Assembly: GCA_018780035.1 (NCBI GenBank) | Contig: JADMKE010000046.1 | Location: 1 to 60,120 of the forward strand | Origin: Candidatus Sericytochromatia bacterium | GTDB lineage: Bacteria > Cyanobacteriota > Sericytochromatia > UBA7694 | Direction: 5' to 3' | Length of the DNA: 60,120 nucleotides | Shown: positions 52,022 to 60,120 of the stretch, piece by piece | How the letters are laid out: each line of letters opens with the position of its first letter | Position numbering within the stretch: position 1 is the stretch's first letter | The notes under the pieces: generated by a model | Told to the model about the DNA's origin: nothing | Databases searched by the model: none | Seen by the model: only the letters and a program-made list of their open reading frames with translations | Made by a program: the position numbers and the translations under genes

Positions 52022-52144
52022 GATGATACTCGCTTGCTGATTCAAAAATTTAAGCGTGGCCAATAAAGGTCTGTCTTATTCTAACAAAAGCAAGCGTCAA
52101 ATTGCTGAGAGATTGTTGCCAAGCGTGCCAGACAAGCACATAAT

Positions 52145-55100
52145 TTAGCGAATCAGGGAGAGGTTGCCCAACTCAAAATGCCAACAGGGACTGCCTTCAG
52201 GGTCGACCTCTACCAATTGGCGGTAATTGTCAAAAGCAATCAAGGTATTGCCGTTGGGCAGGCGTTTGCAAAAGCTCGGGTGGGGCATGGGAATGCTTTC
52301 AGTGCCAGTGTATTGCCAGAGAATCTGGCGGTTGGGAGCAACCTCGATCACCCGATCATTGTGGGTATCAGCAATTAAGGTAGCACCTGAAGCCAGTCGA
52401 ACGGCATATTCAGGTGAAGAGAGTTGGTTGGGCCCATTGCCCACACGGCGTGACTGGCCATATGACCAGATTACCGTGCCATCGCGGCTGATCTCTTTGA
52501 CCATTTGCAGGGCCCAATCGGCAAAGAGAATGGTGCCTGTTCCCTGTTCAGCGGCAAAATAGGGGCTGACAATTTGAACCAGGTTTTTGAATTCCCAGAC
52601 CACTTGACCCTGTTTGGAAATCTCTACCAAGCGCCGGTTGCCCTGATCGGCAATCAAGGTGTGCCCGCCCAATGTGCGGAAGGCGCTGCGGGGCTGGTTA
52701 AGCAACCGGTGATCTTTGCCACCAATGGTCAACAAGACATCTTGGCTGTTGCACAGCACTTCGAGTACACGCTGATTCCCTGTGTCGGTGATCAGCAGCG
52801 TATCATCTTCGGTTTCAGAAATTTGCTGTGGGCGCAGCAATTTTTGTTTGGCATCTCCGCCAAAATGCCAGAGTGCTTTGCCTTTGCGATCCAATAACAT
52901 CACGTAGTGGTGGGTGCGATCAATGCTATAAAGTGGGTAATGGCTTTCGGTTTCTTTGAGTTGTTTGACCTTGGAGCGCTGGGCCCGCAGGGCATCCATT
53001 TCTCTGCGCACTTCGAGCAGACGCTGAAAATTGGCCATCAGACGGGCATTTAAGGCATCGAGTTGTTTTTGCTGGTTTTCGCTTTTTCTCAGGCGTGTGA
53101 TCAGCTCTTCCATACTCGGCATTTTGTATTGGTAAAACGACTGGGTGTATTGTTCTCCCGCCCCCTGCACGTCTTCGGTAATCTGCTCCCGTTGGGCCAA
53201 ATGGTCCAAAAGCGATGACCAGATAATCCGGCGTTTATTGGGCAAAAGCTCGACGACCTTTTCTTCATCGACCAGGAGAAGGTTTTGTTTCTCGCCCCGG
53301 ATCACGTGTACGGGCAAGTCCATACGCATGCTCTCGCCCATTTCCTCGCGGAAATAGAAACATTCGTTGACCAAATCACCCTCTTGATCCAATTCCAAAA
53401 CGCGGTAATTGCCTGCATCCACAATCAAGGTATTCAGATTGCTCAAGCGCTCGGCATAAACTGGACCAAAGAGCCCAATTTCTTCGCCAAAGCTGCGCAG
53501 AACCTGGCCATCGACGCGATTCACTTCGAGCACCCGGTTATTACCGGTGTCTGAAATCAGGCAGGTTCCAGAAAAGGTCCATTGCAAATGGGAGGGCAGA
53601 TCCAATTGCCCCTCTTCGGCTCCCCCCATCTCGGTCTGGCCATATTGCCAATGCAAATGCCCTTCGCGATCCAAAGCCACCACACGGTGATTGCCCTGAT
53701 CCACCACCAAAAAGAGTTCTTGTTCGTCTTGGTAAAATAGACTCACTTTAAACGGTTGCTGCAATTGGCTTTCGGGTGTATTTTGTGGCAACATCCATTT
53801 GACTTGCCCGGTCGGGCCTGTCTCAAAGATCTGATTGTTGTCCCGGTCCACAATCAAGAGGTTTTTATTCGCGAGTTTGAGCACGTTCCAGGGAACGACA
53901 CTGCCAAGGGCCTCTTCTTCGAGCACCCAGTCGAGCGTGCGGTTCTGATCGAGCAAAACCAAGCGGCGGCGAAGGCTGTCAGCCAGGAGTATATGAAACT
54001 GGGGCAAATGGGCAAAGGCAGGCAATGAACTGAGGGCTTTTTGCTCAACCCGCTCAGGGCTGTCCAGCTCTAAGCCACAGCTCGGGCACTCCCAAGCTTG
54101 GTGCAAAAAAGCCTGACAACTGGGGCATTTTTCTGGCGGCGTGCGATTGGCTTCGGCCTCACGTTGGCGTTGCTCAATTTGCATCAATAGATCGGCCCGG
54201 CTCAGCCAAGCACTCAGATCATAGCGTCCAAATAAGGCCGGAATTTGAATGTCTGCAGCATCATGCGCTTGCAAAAATTGGCGAATTTGTTCAGCTTCAG
54301 CTTTGACTCGGCCCCAAGCTTCGGCATCATTTTGCAGAACAATTTCGGTCTGTTGGTAAAATTTGTCTGCCAGCAAATCCAGAATGACCGGCAGGGCCTG
54401 TTCGGGCTGCAAGGTAATGGGAGCCGCCGGCAAAGGCACCAAAGTGGGCACCAATCCCTGGCCCTGATCGGGGGCATCGGGGCCATCCATGTCCACGGTT
54501 TGCAAACTGGCCAATAATGTGCGGCTGACAAGCCCTTCTTCAAGCAGCAATTCGATGATGCTTTTTTGGTACGCCCCCAAATTATTGGCATAGGGAAAAA
54601 CCAACATAGATGGGGCGAGAGTCTGATCGCGCAAGGTATAGCGCTGCAGGGTTTTGCCTTTGTTGGCATCCAAGACGGTGATCAGCGGCAGGGGCTGAGC
54701 CCCCTCTTCTTCAAGACAGGTCATCAAAAGCAGGTGTTCTAAATCCGGTGTCTGTGTCAGCAGATCGTAAGCGGCAGATTGTAACCCACTGTATAGATTG
54801 CCTTTAAAAGGAATGTCTTTGATCAGCTCATGGGTCTCTAAATCGAGCAAGAGCAAACTTTCGGTCGGCTTTAAGGTCAAGACAAACAGGTGTTGTCCAT
54901 CGGGGCTGAGCGCCAAATTGCCCAAGGCATAGCCACTCATGCCAATGTCTATTTTTTCGAGTTTGAGCGAAGGCAATTCCAGGCAATAGAGCATAAAAGC
55001 CTGATTATCCGTGAGATAGACAATGCTGTTGGCACCATCAAAAGCCAGATTTAAAGCCCGTTTTAAGCCTTGGGGCCGTACAGACACCGTGCCCAAGATT

Positions 55101-55687
55101 TGCTGGCTTTCGATCGAAAGCACCTGAATTTGTCCGGCTTCGCGGTCGACGATCAATAAATGGGCATAATCTTCGTCCAGGTAAAGATCATAGGCAGTAT
55201 CTTGGTAGGCTGCAGGACAAAGACAAAACGAACTGGCAGGCAATTGCTCTGCAGACAGCGGCTGCGGAGGATAGATAAATGAGCGCTCTTCGCTCACGAT
55301 CAGGCCATAGAGAGGACTGGGCTGCCAGTCTAAATGACCCTTAGCATTGCCATTGCTGGCATCCACCATTGCCAGATTTAAACCCACGGGCGCAGGGGTC
55401 ACGGCATCTGGTGAGACGGTTGTCTCACTCAGCAATATCTCTTTAAAAAAAGTGCCACTCAAGGCATCTTGAATGATCAGCTTGCGCTGGGCCAAATCCA
55501 CAGCAAAGAGGGTGCCCGCCAATTTGTTTTGGGCAGCTTCGCGCCGAGCAGCTTGCTCTGCTTGCAGCCGTTCTATTGTCTCGGCATTGACAATCGCTCT
55601 CTGCTCCAAAATCTGCAGCAGTTGGGCTTCTTGGTCTTGCAATGGGTTTTCCACAATCGCACATCCACCTTCGCTTAAGCAGGCCAT
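52145..55687 (-). CDS. 1180-residue double-propeller protein with an internal zinc ribbon
   Basis: This very long protein has two beta-propeller regions. The first (about residues 40-400) has WD/YVTN-like blades (YDLYLDEDYAHLLIVDREAG). A four-Cys zinc ribbon CPSCQAFLHQAWECPSCG lies at about 519-536. The second (about 560-1170, interrupted by a coiled coil near 870-930) has NHL-like blades (LLITDTGNQRVLEV, TLIADTHNDRVIEV). It has no signal peptide or membrane segment, so it is likely cytoplasmic. Function is unknown; a scaffold for protein or nucleic-acid binding is possible. Confidence 0.8.
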   Translation of the reverse strand: MACLSEGGCAIVENPLQDQEAQLLQILEQRAIVNAETIERLQAEQAARREAAQNKLAGTLFAVDLAQRKLIIQDALSGTFFKEILLSETTVSPDAVTPAPVGLNLAMVDASNGNAKGHLDWQPSPLYGLIVSEERSFIYPPQPLSAEQLPASSFCLCPAAYQDTAYDLYLDEDYAHLLIVDREAGQIQVLSIESQQILGTVSVRPQGLKRALNLAFDGANSIVYLTDNQAFMLYCLELPSLKLEKIDIGMSGYALGNLALSPDGQHLFVLTLKPTESLLLLDLETHELIKDIPFKGNLYSGLQSAAYDLLTQTPDLEHLLLMTCLEEEGAQPLPLITVLDANKGKTLQRYTLRDQTLAPSMLVFPYANNLGAYQKSIIELLLEEGLVSRTLLASLQTVDMDGPDAPDQGQGLVPTLVPLPAAPITLQPEQALPVILDLLADKFYQQTEIVLQNDAEAWGRVKAEAEQIRQFLQAHDAADIQIPALFGRYDLSAWLSRADLLMQIEQRQREAEANRTPPEKCPSCQAFLHQAWECPSCGLELDSPERVEQKALSSLPAFAHLPQFHILLADSLRRRLVLLDQNRTLDWVLEEEALGSVVPWNVLKLANKNLLIVDRDNNQIFETGPTGQVKWMLPQNTPESQLQQPFKVSLFYQDEQELFLVVDQGNHRVVALDREGHLHWQYGQTEMGGAEEGQLDLPSHLQWTFSGTCLISDTGNNRVLEVNRVDGQVLRSFGEEIGLFGPVYAERLSNLNTLIVDAGNYRVLELDQEGDLVNECFYFREEMGESMRMDLPVHVIRGEKQNLLLVDEEKVVELLPNKRRIIWSSLLDHLAQREQITEDVQGAGEQYTQSFYQYKMPSMEELITRLRKSENQQKQLDALNARLMANFQRLLEVRREMDALRAQRSKVKQLKETESHYPLYSIDRTHHYVMLLDRKGKALWHFGGDAKQKLLRPQQISETEDDTLLITDTGNQRVLEVLCNSQDVLLTIGGKDHRLLNQPRSAFRTLGGHTLIADQGNRRLVEISKQGQVVWEFKNLVQIVSPYFAAEQGTGTILFADWALQMVKEISRDGTVIWSYGQSRRVGNGPNQLSSPEYAVRLASGATLIADTHNDRVIEVAPNRQILWQYTGTESIPMPHPSFCKRLPNGNTLIAFDNYRQLVEVDPEGSPCWHFELGNLSLIR

Positions 55688-55840
55688 ACAGCTAAATCAC
55701 AGGGCCTACACTCGCTAACACAGTATCATGGGAATAGCCTGATGACAAGCTGGATTTAGCTGGCTGACACGGTCACCCCCAAACGGGTTAAAATGCAATG
55801 TAACACCCTCTGCAAAAGGATCCTGAGAAACAGTCTGTTT

Positions 55841-56632
55841 ATGTCAGAAGTTCGCTATTTATATGATTCAGTCACAGATATTCACTATCTTGAACAAGGG
55901 CAAGGCTCACCGCTGCTGTTATTACATGGCAATGGCGCTGATGCCAAGTTGTATTTGCCCTTGATTCAAACTCTGGCCCGCCATTTTCGGGTTGTGGCCC
56001 CCGATCTGCCGGGTTTTGGGCGATCACCGGCCCGCGAAAGCCGTCAGATGGCACGTTATATCGCTGAATTGGAGTTGTTTATCAACCGCAAACTGCGCCA
56101 ACCGTATCTCTTGATGGGGCATTCCATGGGGGGCTATTTGGCCTATCAGCTGATGCTGCGTAAACGCACCATGCCGATTACCCGAGCGGTCTGGATGGAG
56201 GCAGGCCTCTTTAAGCTGGACTGGAAATTGGCCTTGGCTTTACAGCCCTATGGCTTGGCCCACCGCTTTAAAAAACACAACCGCGCGCATGTGGAGGATC
56301 GCCTGCGTGAATGGTGCTGGAATTACGACCAAAGTGACCCGGTTTTTCGCGAGGCCTTTATCACCAGCTATTTTAAATCCAACCGCCATGTACAGGGCAT
56401 GTTGATGGCGGGGGCCGCTGAATTGCTTCCCTACCGCTTTGACCAGATCAGCGCACCCGTTTTGTGCCTGCGCGGCGAAAAAGAGCAATTGCTCTCGCGC
56501 CAAACGGATTGGTTTGCACCGCTCTTGCCCCAGGGCCAAAGAGTGGTGATCCCCCAGGCCGGGCATTTTTTATTGGGCGACAATGACACGGCTCTCGAAC
56601 AGGAAATATTGACCTTTCTTCAGGTATACTGA
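55841..56632 (+). CDS. Alpha/beta hydrolase
   Basis: A 263-residue hydrolase of the alpha/beta superfamily. The oxyanion loop LLLHGNGADAK (about 24-34), the nucleophile elbow GHSMGG (Ser about 93), an acidic residue in LRGEKEQLL and His in QAGHFLLGD form the triad. ATG 55841 is chosen to give a standard N-terminus; the ribosome site is weak and the frame is open from 55793. Substrate unknown. Confidence 0.85.
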   Translation: MSEVRYLYDSVTDIHYLEQGQGSPLLLLHGNGADAKLYLPLIQTLARHFRVVAPDLPGFGRSPARESRQMARYIAELELFINRKLRQPYLLMGHSMGGYLAYQLMLRKRTMPITRAVWMEAGLFKLDWKLALALQPYGLAHRFKKHNRAHVEDRLREWCWNYDQSDPVFREAFITSYFKSNRHVQGMLMAGAAELLPYRFDQISAPVLCLRGEKEQLLSRQTDWFAPLLPQGQRVVIPQAGHFLLGDNDTALEQEILTFLQVY

Positions 56633-56668
56633 AGCTGTTTAACTTTAAATTTCACAAGGAATCGGAAC

Positions 56669-57643
56669 ATGGCCGGGAGCAGTCTTTTAGCCCTGATTGA
56701 TGATATCGCCACCATCCTCGACGATGTGGCCCTGATGACCAAAGTGGCAGCAAAAAAAACTGCTGGGGTGCTCGGTGACGATTTGGCCCTGAATGCGGAA
56801 CAGGTCTCAGGGGTGCGCGCCGAGCGGGAAATCCCAGTGGTCTGGGCCGTGGCACTGGGTTCGCTGCGCAACAAGGTCATTTTGGTGCCTCTGGCACTGG
56901 CGATCAGCGCCCTGGCTCCCTGGGCCGTCACCCCCCTCTTGATGATTGGCGGTGCCTACCTCTGTTACGAAGGCGTGGAAAAACTGGCGCATAAATTGTT
57001 GCACAGCCACGCCGAAGACGTTGCCCACGAAGAAGAATTGATCGAAGCCCTCTCTGATCCCGATGTCGATTTGGCTGTACTGGAAAAAGAAAAGATCAAA
57101 GGCGCGATCCGCACAGACTTTATTCTCTCCGCTGAAATTGTCACGATCTCACTGGGCACCGTGGCCAAAGCGCCGTTTATGACCCAGGTCTTGGTGCTGT
57201 CGGGCATTGGCCTGATCATGACCGTGGGCGTTTATGGTTTGGTGGCAGGCATCGTCAAAATGGACGACTTGGGGCTTTACCTGAGCAAGACCACCAAAAC
57301 CGGCCCGCTGGCACAACTGCAACGCACAGTGGGCAAAGGCCTGCTCATGGCAGCCCCCGCGTTGATGAAGTTTCTCTCAGTACTCGGCACCGTGGCGATG
57401 TTTACCGTCGGTGGCGGCATTTTAACCCATGGCTTTGAAACCGCCCACAAATGGATCCATGACTTTTCGCACGGCACCCACAATATCCCAGGGGTGGGGC
57501 ACATTCTCGAAGGGGTTTTGCCCACCATTCTCGATGGTTTGGCGGGAGTCTTGGCAGGGATTGTGGTGCTCTTGGCGGTTACGGGCCTGGGCAAGGTCTT
57601 TAAAGGTGGGAAAAAAGCCCCTGAAGCAGCCAACAAACATTAG
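56669..57643 (+). CDS. DUF808 inner-membrane protein
   Basis: A 324-residue multi-pass membrane protein of the DUF808 (YedI-like) family. The N-terminus (SLLALIDDIATILDDVALMT, then AAKKTAGVLGDDLALNAEQV) is diagnostic for that family. Several hydrophobic segments follow. It has an AAGGAA ribosome site. Role unknown. Confidence 0.9.
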   Translation: MAGSSLLALIDDIATILDDVALMTKVAAKKTAGVLGDDLALNAEQVSGVRAEREIPVVWAVALGSLRNKVILVPLALAISALAPWAVTPLLMIGGAYLCYEGVEKLAHKLLHSHAEDVAHEEELIEALSDPDVDLAVLEKEKIKGAIRTDFILSAEIVTISLGTVAKAPFMTQVLVLSGIGLIMTVGVYGLVAGIVKMDDLGLYLSKTTKTGPLAQLQRTVGKGLLMAAPALMKFLSVLGTVAMFTVGGGILTHGFETAHKWIHDFSHGTHNIPGVGHILEGVLPTILDGLAGVLAGIVVLLAVTGLGKVFKGGKKAPEAANKH

Positions 57644-57861
57644 CTTGGATTTTAGGCGATGTCCCCACCGCCTTCTCATCGACAAAAAGGTTAAGGTTGT
57701 GCTAAGGTGAGCATAGGTTGAACGCCATTTGACACATATGAATGGCTTGACGGGCTTCGTTTGCCCATCCCGGTATCCCACTGCAATCTTCAGTTTGGCT
57801 TTGGCCCTCAGTACTTTCTTTTGGATACCCCAACCCCTATCTCAATTTCAGAAAGTATTCC

Positions 57862-59229
57862 ATGAATTTTAGCGATTTTAAACTCAACCCTGAATTACTC
57901 AAGGGCCTGGTAGCCATGGGCTATGCCACCCCCACCCCGATTCAGGAAAAAACCATTCCCCTGCTGCTGCAAGGCAAAGACGTGATCGGCTGTGCCCAGA
58001 CGGGCACCGGCAAAACGGCGGCCTTTGCCCTGCCGATTTTGCAAATGCTGACCCCCGGTGGCACCAAACCCCAGGCGTTAATTATCACCCCCACCCGCGA
58101 ATTGGCCGAACAAATTGATGTCGCCATCAAAGACTACAGCCGTTTTATGCGTATCAAAAGCGCAGCCGTTTATGGTGGTGTCAAATCCGGCCCCCAAGAA
58201 ATGGCCCTGCGCCGTGGCATCGACATTCTCGTGGCCACCCCCGGTCGCTTGCTCGACCATTTGCGCAATGGCGTGGTCAGCCTCAAAGGCGTGAAGTTTT
58301 TGGTGCTCGACGAAGCCGACCGCATGTTGGACATGGGTTTTATGCCAGATATCAAACGGATTGTGGCGCATATCCCGACTGAGCGCCAAACCCTGCTTTA
58401 CTCTGCCACCATGCCTCCCGAAATGGAGAAATTGGGCCGCAGCTTCAGCCATAATGCAGAATTGATCTTGGCTGGCCCCCGCAACACCACAGCACGCAGC
58501 GTGCGCCAAGTGGTCTACAAAGTCGAAAAAACCGAAAAACTGCGCTTGCTCGTACATGTGCTCAACCACAGCGATACCGGCTCCACTATTGTCTTTAGCC
58601 GCACCCGCCACGGGGCCGAGCGGATAGCAAAACAACTTAGCCGTCAGGGCATCGAAGCTGCCCGGATTCATGCCGACCGCAGCCAGGCCCAGCGCCTTGC
58701 CGCCTTGGACAATTTTCGCCATGGCCGCTGCCAAGTATTGGTGGCCACAGATATCGCAGCGCGGGGTTTGGATATCGAAAACGTGACCCACGTGATCAAT
58801 TATGATACACCCACCCACGCTGAAGACTACGTGCATCGCATTGGTCGCACGGGCCGTGCTGCCGCTACCGGTGATGCTCTGACGTTTACCTCAGTCGAAG
58901 AAGACAAATACCTCAAAAGTATCGAAAAGCTGATAGGCAAACCCCTGCCCATCACCCCCAAGCCCAGTCCTTTGCCCGAATTGGCGGCACCTTTGCCTGT
59001 CAAACTCCCGGTCGGCAGCAAAACTGGTTACTCTCCTGCCAAAGGCGGCTTTATTCCCAGTGCAGCCAATGCTAAAAATCCCAATGGCAATAGCTACAAA
59101 GCCAAGCGCCCAAGTCAGTCAGGGCATTCTGCGCGCCCGCTGACACAAACCCCTTCTGGCGCAGGCAAAAAAAGTGGGGGTTATACCCCTGCCCGTGCAG
59201 GCCAATACAAGCCCCAGCGCAGTCATTAG
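57862..59229 (+). CDS. rhlE: DEAD-box RNA helicase, RhlE-like
   Basis: An ATP-dependent RNA helicase of 455 residues. The motifs are in order: Q motif PTPIQEK, motif I AQTGTGKTA (about 45-53), Ia PTRELAEQ, II DEAD (about 150-153), III SAT and VI HRIGRTGR (about 325-332). The C-terminus of about 90 residues is basic and low-complexity. The 218-base gap upstream shows no clear promoter. Such helicases act in ribosome assembly and RNA decay, often at low temperature. Confidence 0.92.
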   Translation: MNFSDFKLNPELLKGLVAMGYATPTPIQEKTIPLLLQGKDVIGCAQTGTGKTAAFALPILQMLTPGGTKPQALIITPTRELAEQIDVAIKDYSRFMRIKSAAVYGGVKSGPQEMALRRGIDILVATPGRLLDHLRNGVVSLKGVKFLVLDEADRMLDMGFMPDIKRIVAHIPTERQTLLYSATMPPEMEKLGRSFSHNAELILAGPRNTTARSVRQVVYKVEKTEKLRLLVHVLNHSDTGSTIVFSRTRHGAERIAKQLSRQGIEAARIHADRSQAQRLAALDNFRHGRCQVLVATDIAARGLDIENVTHVINYDTPTHAEDYVHRIGRTGRAAATGDALTFTSVEEDKYLKSIEKLIGKPLPITPKPSPLPELAAPLPVKLPVGSKTGYSPAKGGFIPSAANAKNPNGNSYKAKRPSQSGHSARPLTQTPSGAGKKSGGYTPARAGQYKPQRSH

Positions 59230-59294
59230 CCCTTCACGGCCCAAATTCGGTATAATAACCTGAAAAAAGATGCTCTCAGGTGTGAACCATAGAT

Positions 59295-59729
59295 TTGGGC
59301 CGAAATCGAAAGCTAAAGGTAATCGTCCTGGGGCTGTGCAGCCTGCGTGACTTAAAAGTAGCAGCTGAAGGCAATCCCCTCAACCTGGCAACCAGCCGAG
59401 AGAGCATTCTCACTTACCTGCAAGAAAAAGGACTCCAAGCAAAAGCACTGAATGGGGATCTGCAAACGCTGCTGGCAGAAATACATCAGGCCAAGCCAGT
59501 CATGGTCTTATTGGACTTTGGAGGTCTTGGCAATGAGCATTATGTGCTTGTGGTCGGATATCATCCTGCCAAAGGAGAAAACCTGATTCATGACAGCATA
59601 GCGGCCGCCTACAGACCGTTGCCCCTGAAACAATTTCTCATAGTTCTGGCAAAACAAACCGGCTGTGGATTTGCCTTTTTTTGGGGGGCCGCAGTACCAT
59701 CCATTGATGTTTTTGATCCAAGTTCCTGA
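59295..59729 (+). pseudogene. C39-like peptidase fragment, probably frameshifted
   Basis: The 144-residue frame from TTG 59295 has a C39-type second half: LLAEIHQAKPVMVLLDFG, NEHYVLVVGYHP (His) and LIHDSIAAAY (Asp). The N-terminal part with the catalytic Cys is missing in this frame. Another frame at about 59322-59352 reads SSWGCAACVT, the kind of sequence that normally carries the C39 Cys, then stops. A frameshift has probably split the gene. There is no good ribosome site before 59295. A TATAAT at 59251 may be its promoter. Confidence 0.5.
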
Positions 59730-59738
59730 GGAAAAGCC

Positions 59739-60068
59739 ATGAAAAAGTTGACTTCATTTGCCAAAGGCTTACCCCTGGTTTGGGCAGTGGGACTTCTCAC
59801 CGGATGCCCGTTTGGATTGGGCCCGATTCAGTTTGAACTCAACACGACAGGGTCTTTTGAAAATCCACTGACTTACAGCTTTCCATTGAATTTTGAGGCC
59901 AAATGGTCCCCCGATGGCAAGTATATTGCCCTTTCAGGAACAATTACGACTTAGGTTAAGTCAGACTATGTCAGGATCTATTTGATTGATGCCCACAGCT
60001 TGGAATTAAAACAGACCTGGACCCTCATAAATCGGTCTCAATTTGTCAAAGACACGGAGCTAAAAGCC
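59739..60068 (+). pseudogene. Lipoprotein gene with an amber codon, truncated by the IS
   Basis: It starts with ATG 59739 after AGGAAAAG. A lipobox LLTGCPFG is followed by a WD40/TolB-like blade (KWSPDGKYIALSG). A TAG at 59952-59954 stops the frame after 71 residues, but the same frame continues with YVRIYLIDAHSLELKQTWTL, the expected next blade strand. It then runs into the IS end at 60069. The gene is therefore broken twice: by the amber codon and by the insertion. Confidence 0.65.
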
Positions 60069-60120
60069 GTGACACTCCCAATCCCGTGAACGGGATGGGC
60101 TTCTAAGCAACTTCTGAGCG
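60069..60120 (-). mobile_element. Right end of the IS200/IS605-type element, opposite orientation
   Basis: Identical to the reverse complement of positions 2-53 over 52 bases. It holds the same hairpin and the tip GTGACACTCCC as read on the plus strand. The element body would lie to the right of the window. See the entry at position 1. Confidence 0.7.

Noticed and set aside
58078..58836. A 252-codon minus-strand frame inside the helicase gene
   Set aside because: The helicase motifs are unmistakable in the plus frame; the minus frame is rich in His and Cys from complementary codons.
59952..59954. UAG recoding (suppressed amber) in the last lipoprotein gene
   Set aside because: TAG ends intact genes in this window (for example 57641-57643 and 59227-59229), so it is a normal stop codon.
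1..60120. Circular phage or plasmid genome
   Set aside because: The terminal repeats are inverted, not direct, and the right half consists of ordinary chromosomal genes such as trpS.
1..60120. tRNA genes or CRISPR arrays
   Set aside because: No cloverleaf-like segments or regularly spaced repeats were noticed; a tRNA search program would settle the first point.

Overview
The window looks like one assembled contig from a Gram-negative-type bacterium of uncertain lineage. The host genes include lipoproteins with lipoboxes, a probable outer-membrane barrel, a LysM protein and long NHL or TIG propeller proteins. Base composition is close to balanced. I could not place the organism. A non-photosynthetic relative of cyanobacteria (Melainabacteria/Sericytochromatia-like) is only an impression. 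I saw no tRNA, rRNA or CRISPR array.

Both ends of the contig carry the same 52-base sequence in inverted orientation (2-53 and 60069-60120). It has the hairpin and tip of an IS200/IS605-type (TnpB/omega-RNA) right end. Each copy cuts a gene: a phage gene at the left and a WD40/TolB-like lipoprotein gene at the right. The assembly therefore most likely broke inside two copies of one element.

Positions 1 to about 31.7 kb hold the late half of a contractile-tailed prophage. In order these are small early-type genes with an HTH protein, terminase, a DUF1073-type portal, a MuF head protein with an extra C-terminal domain and a small partner gene, and a DUF2213 protease/scaffold. They continue with cement protein, major capsid, neck proteins, sheath (DUF3383), tube (DUF3277), a frameshifted tail chaperone, tape measure, baseplate, fibre, a DUF6527 plus HExxH metalloprotease pair, and a lysis cassette. 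The cluster ends at a rho-independent terminator near 31.7 kb. Most neighbours overlap by ATGA or TAATG. No integrase, transposase, repressor or replication genes are visible, so they lie beyond the left IS or are lost.

The structural operon is interrupted at 7.8-12.5 kb by a mostly reverse-strand accessory island. It holds an intact tnpB with its right end, three coupled genes of unknown function, a small HTH gene facing a promoter with palindromes, and two secreted proteins (a TPR protein and a staphylococcal-type nuclease) that share an unusual Cys-rich motif. A second small reverse-strand secreted gene sits between the tail chaperone and the tape measure.

From about 31.75 kb onward the genes are host-like: trpS, a cysteine-synthase-fold enzyme tail-to-tail with a TPMT-type methyltransferase, a divergent MerR regulator with a textbook 19-base-spacer promoter, a dienelactone hydrolase, a TIG/NHL lipoprotein, an acyl-CoA dehydrogenase and a secreted metalloprotease. 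Further right are a YARHG protein, a PLP-dependent lyase coupled to an ArsC-like protein, an orphan OmpR-type regulator, a LysM protein, an orphan ParB-like protein, a 1180-residue propeller protein with an internal zinc ribbon, an alpha/beta hydrolase, a DUF808 membrane protein and a DEAD-box helicase. The right end is decayed: a C39-like fragment, then a lipoprotein gene with an amber codon cut by the IS.
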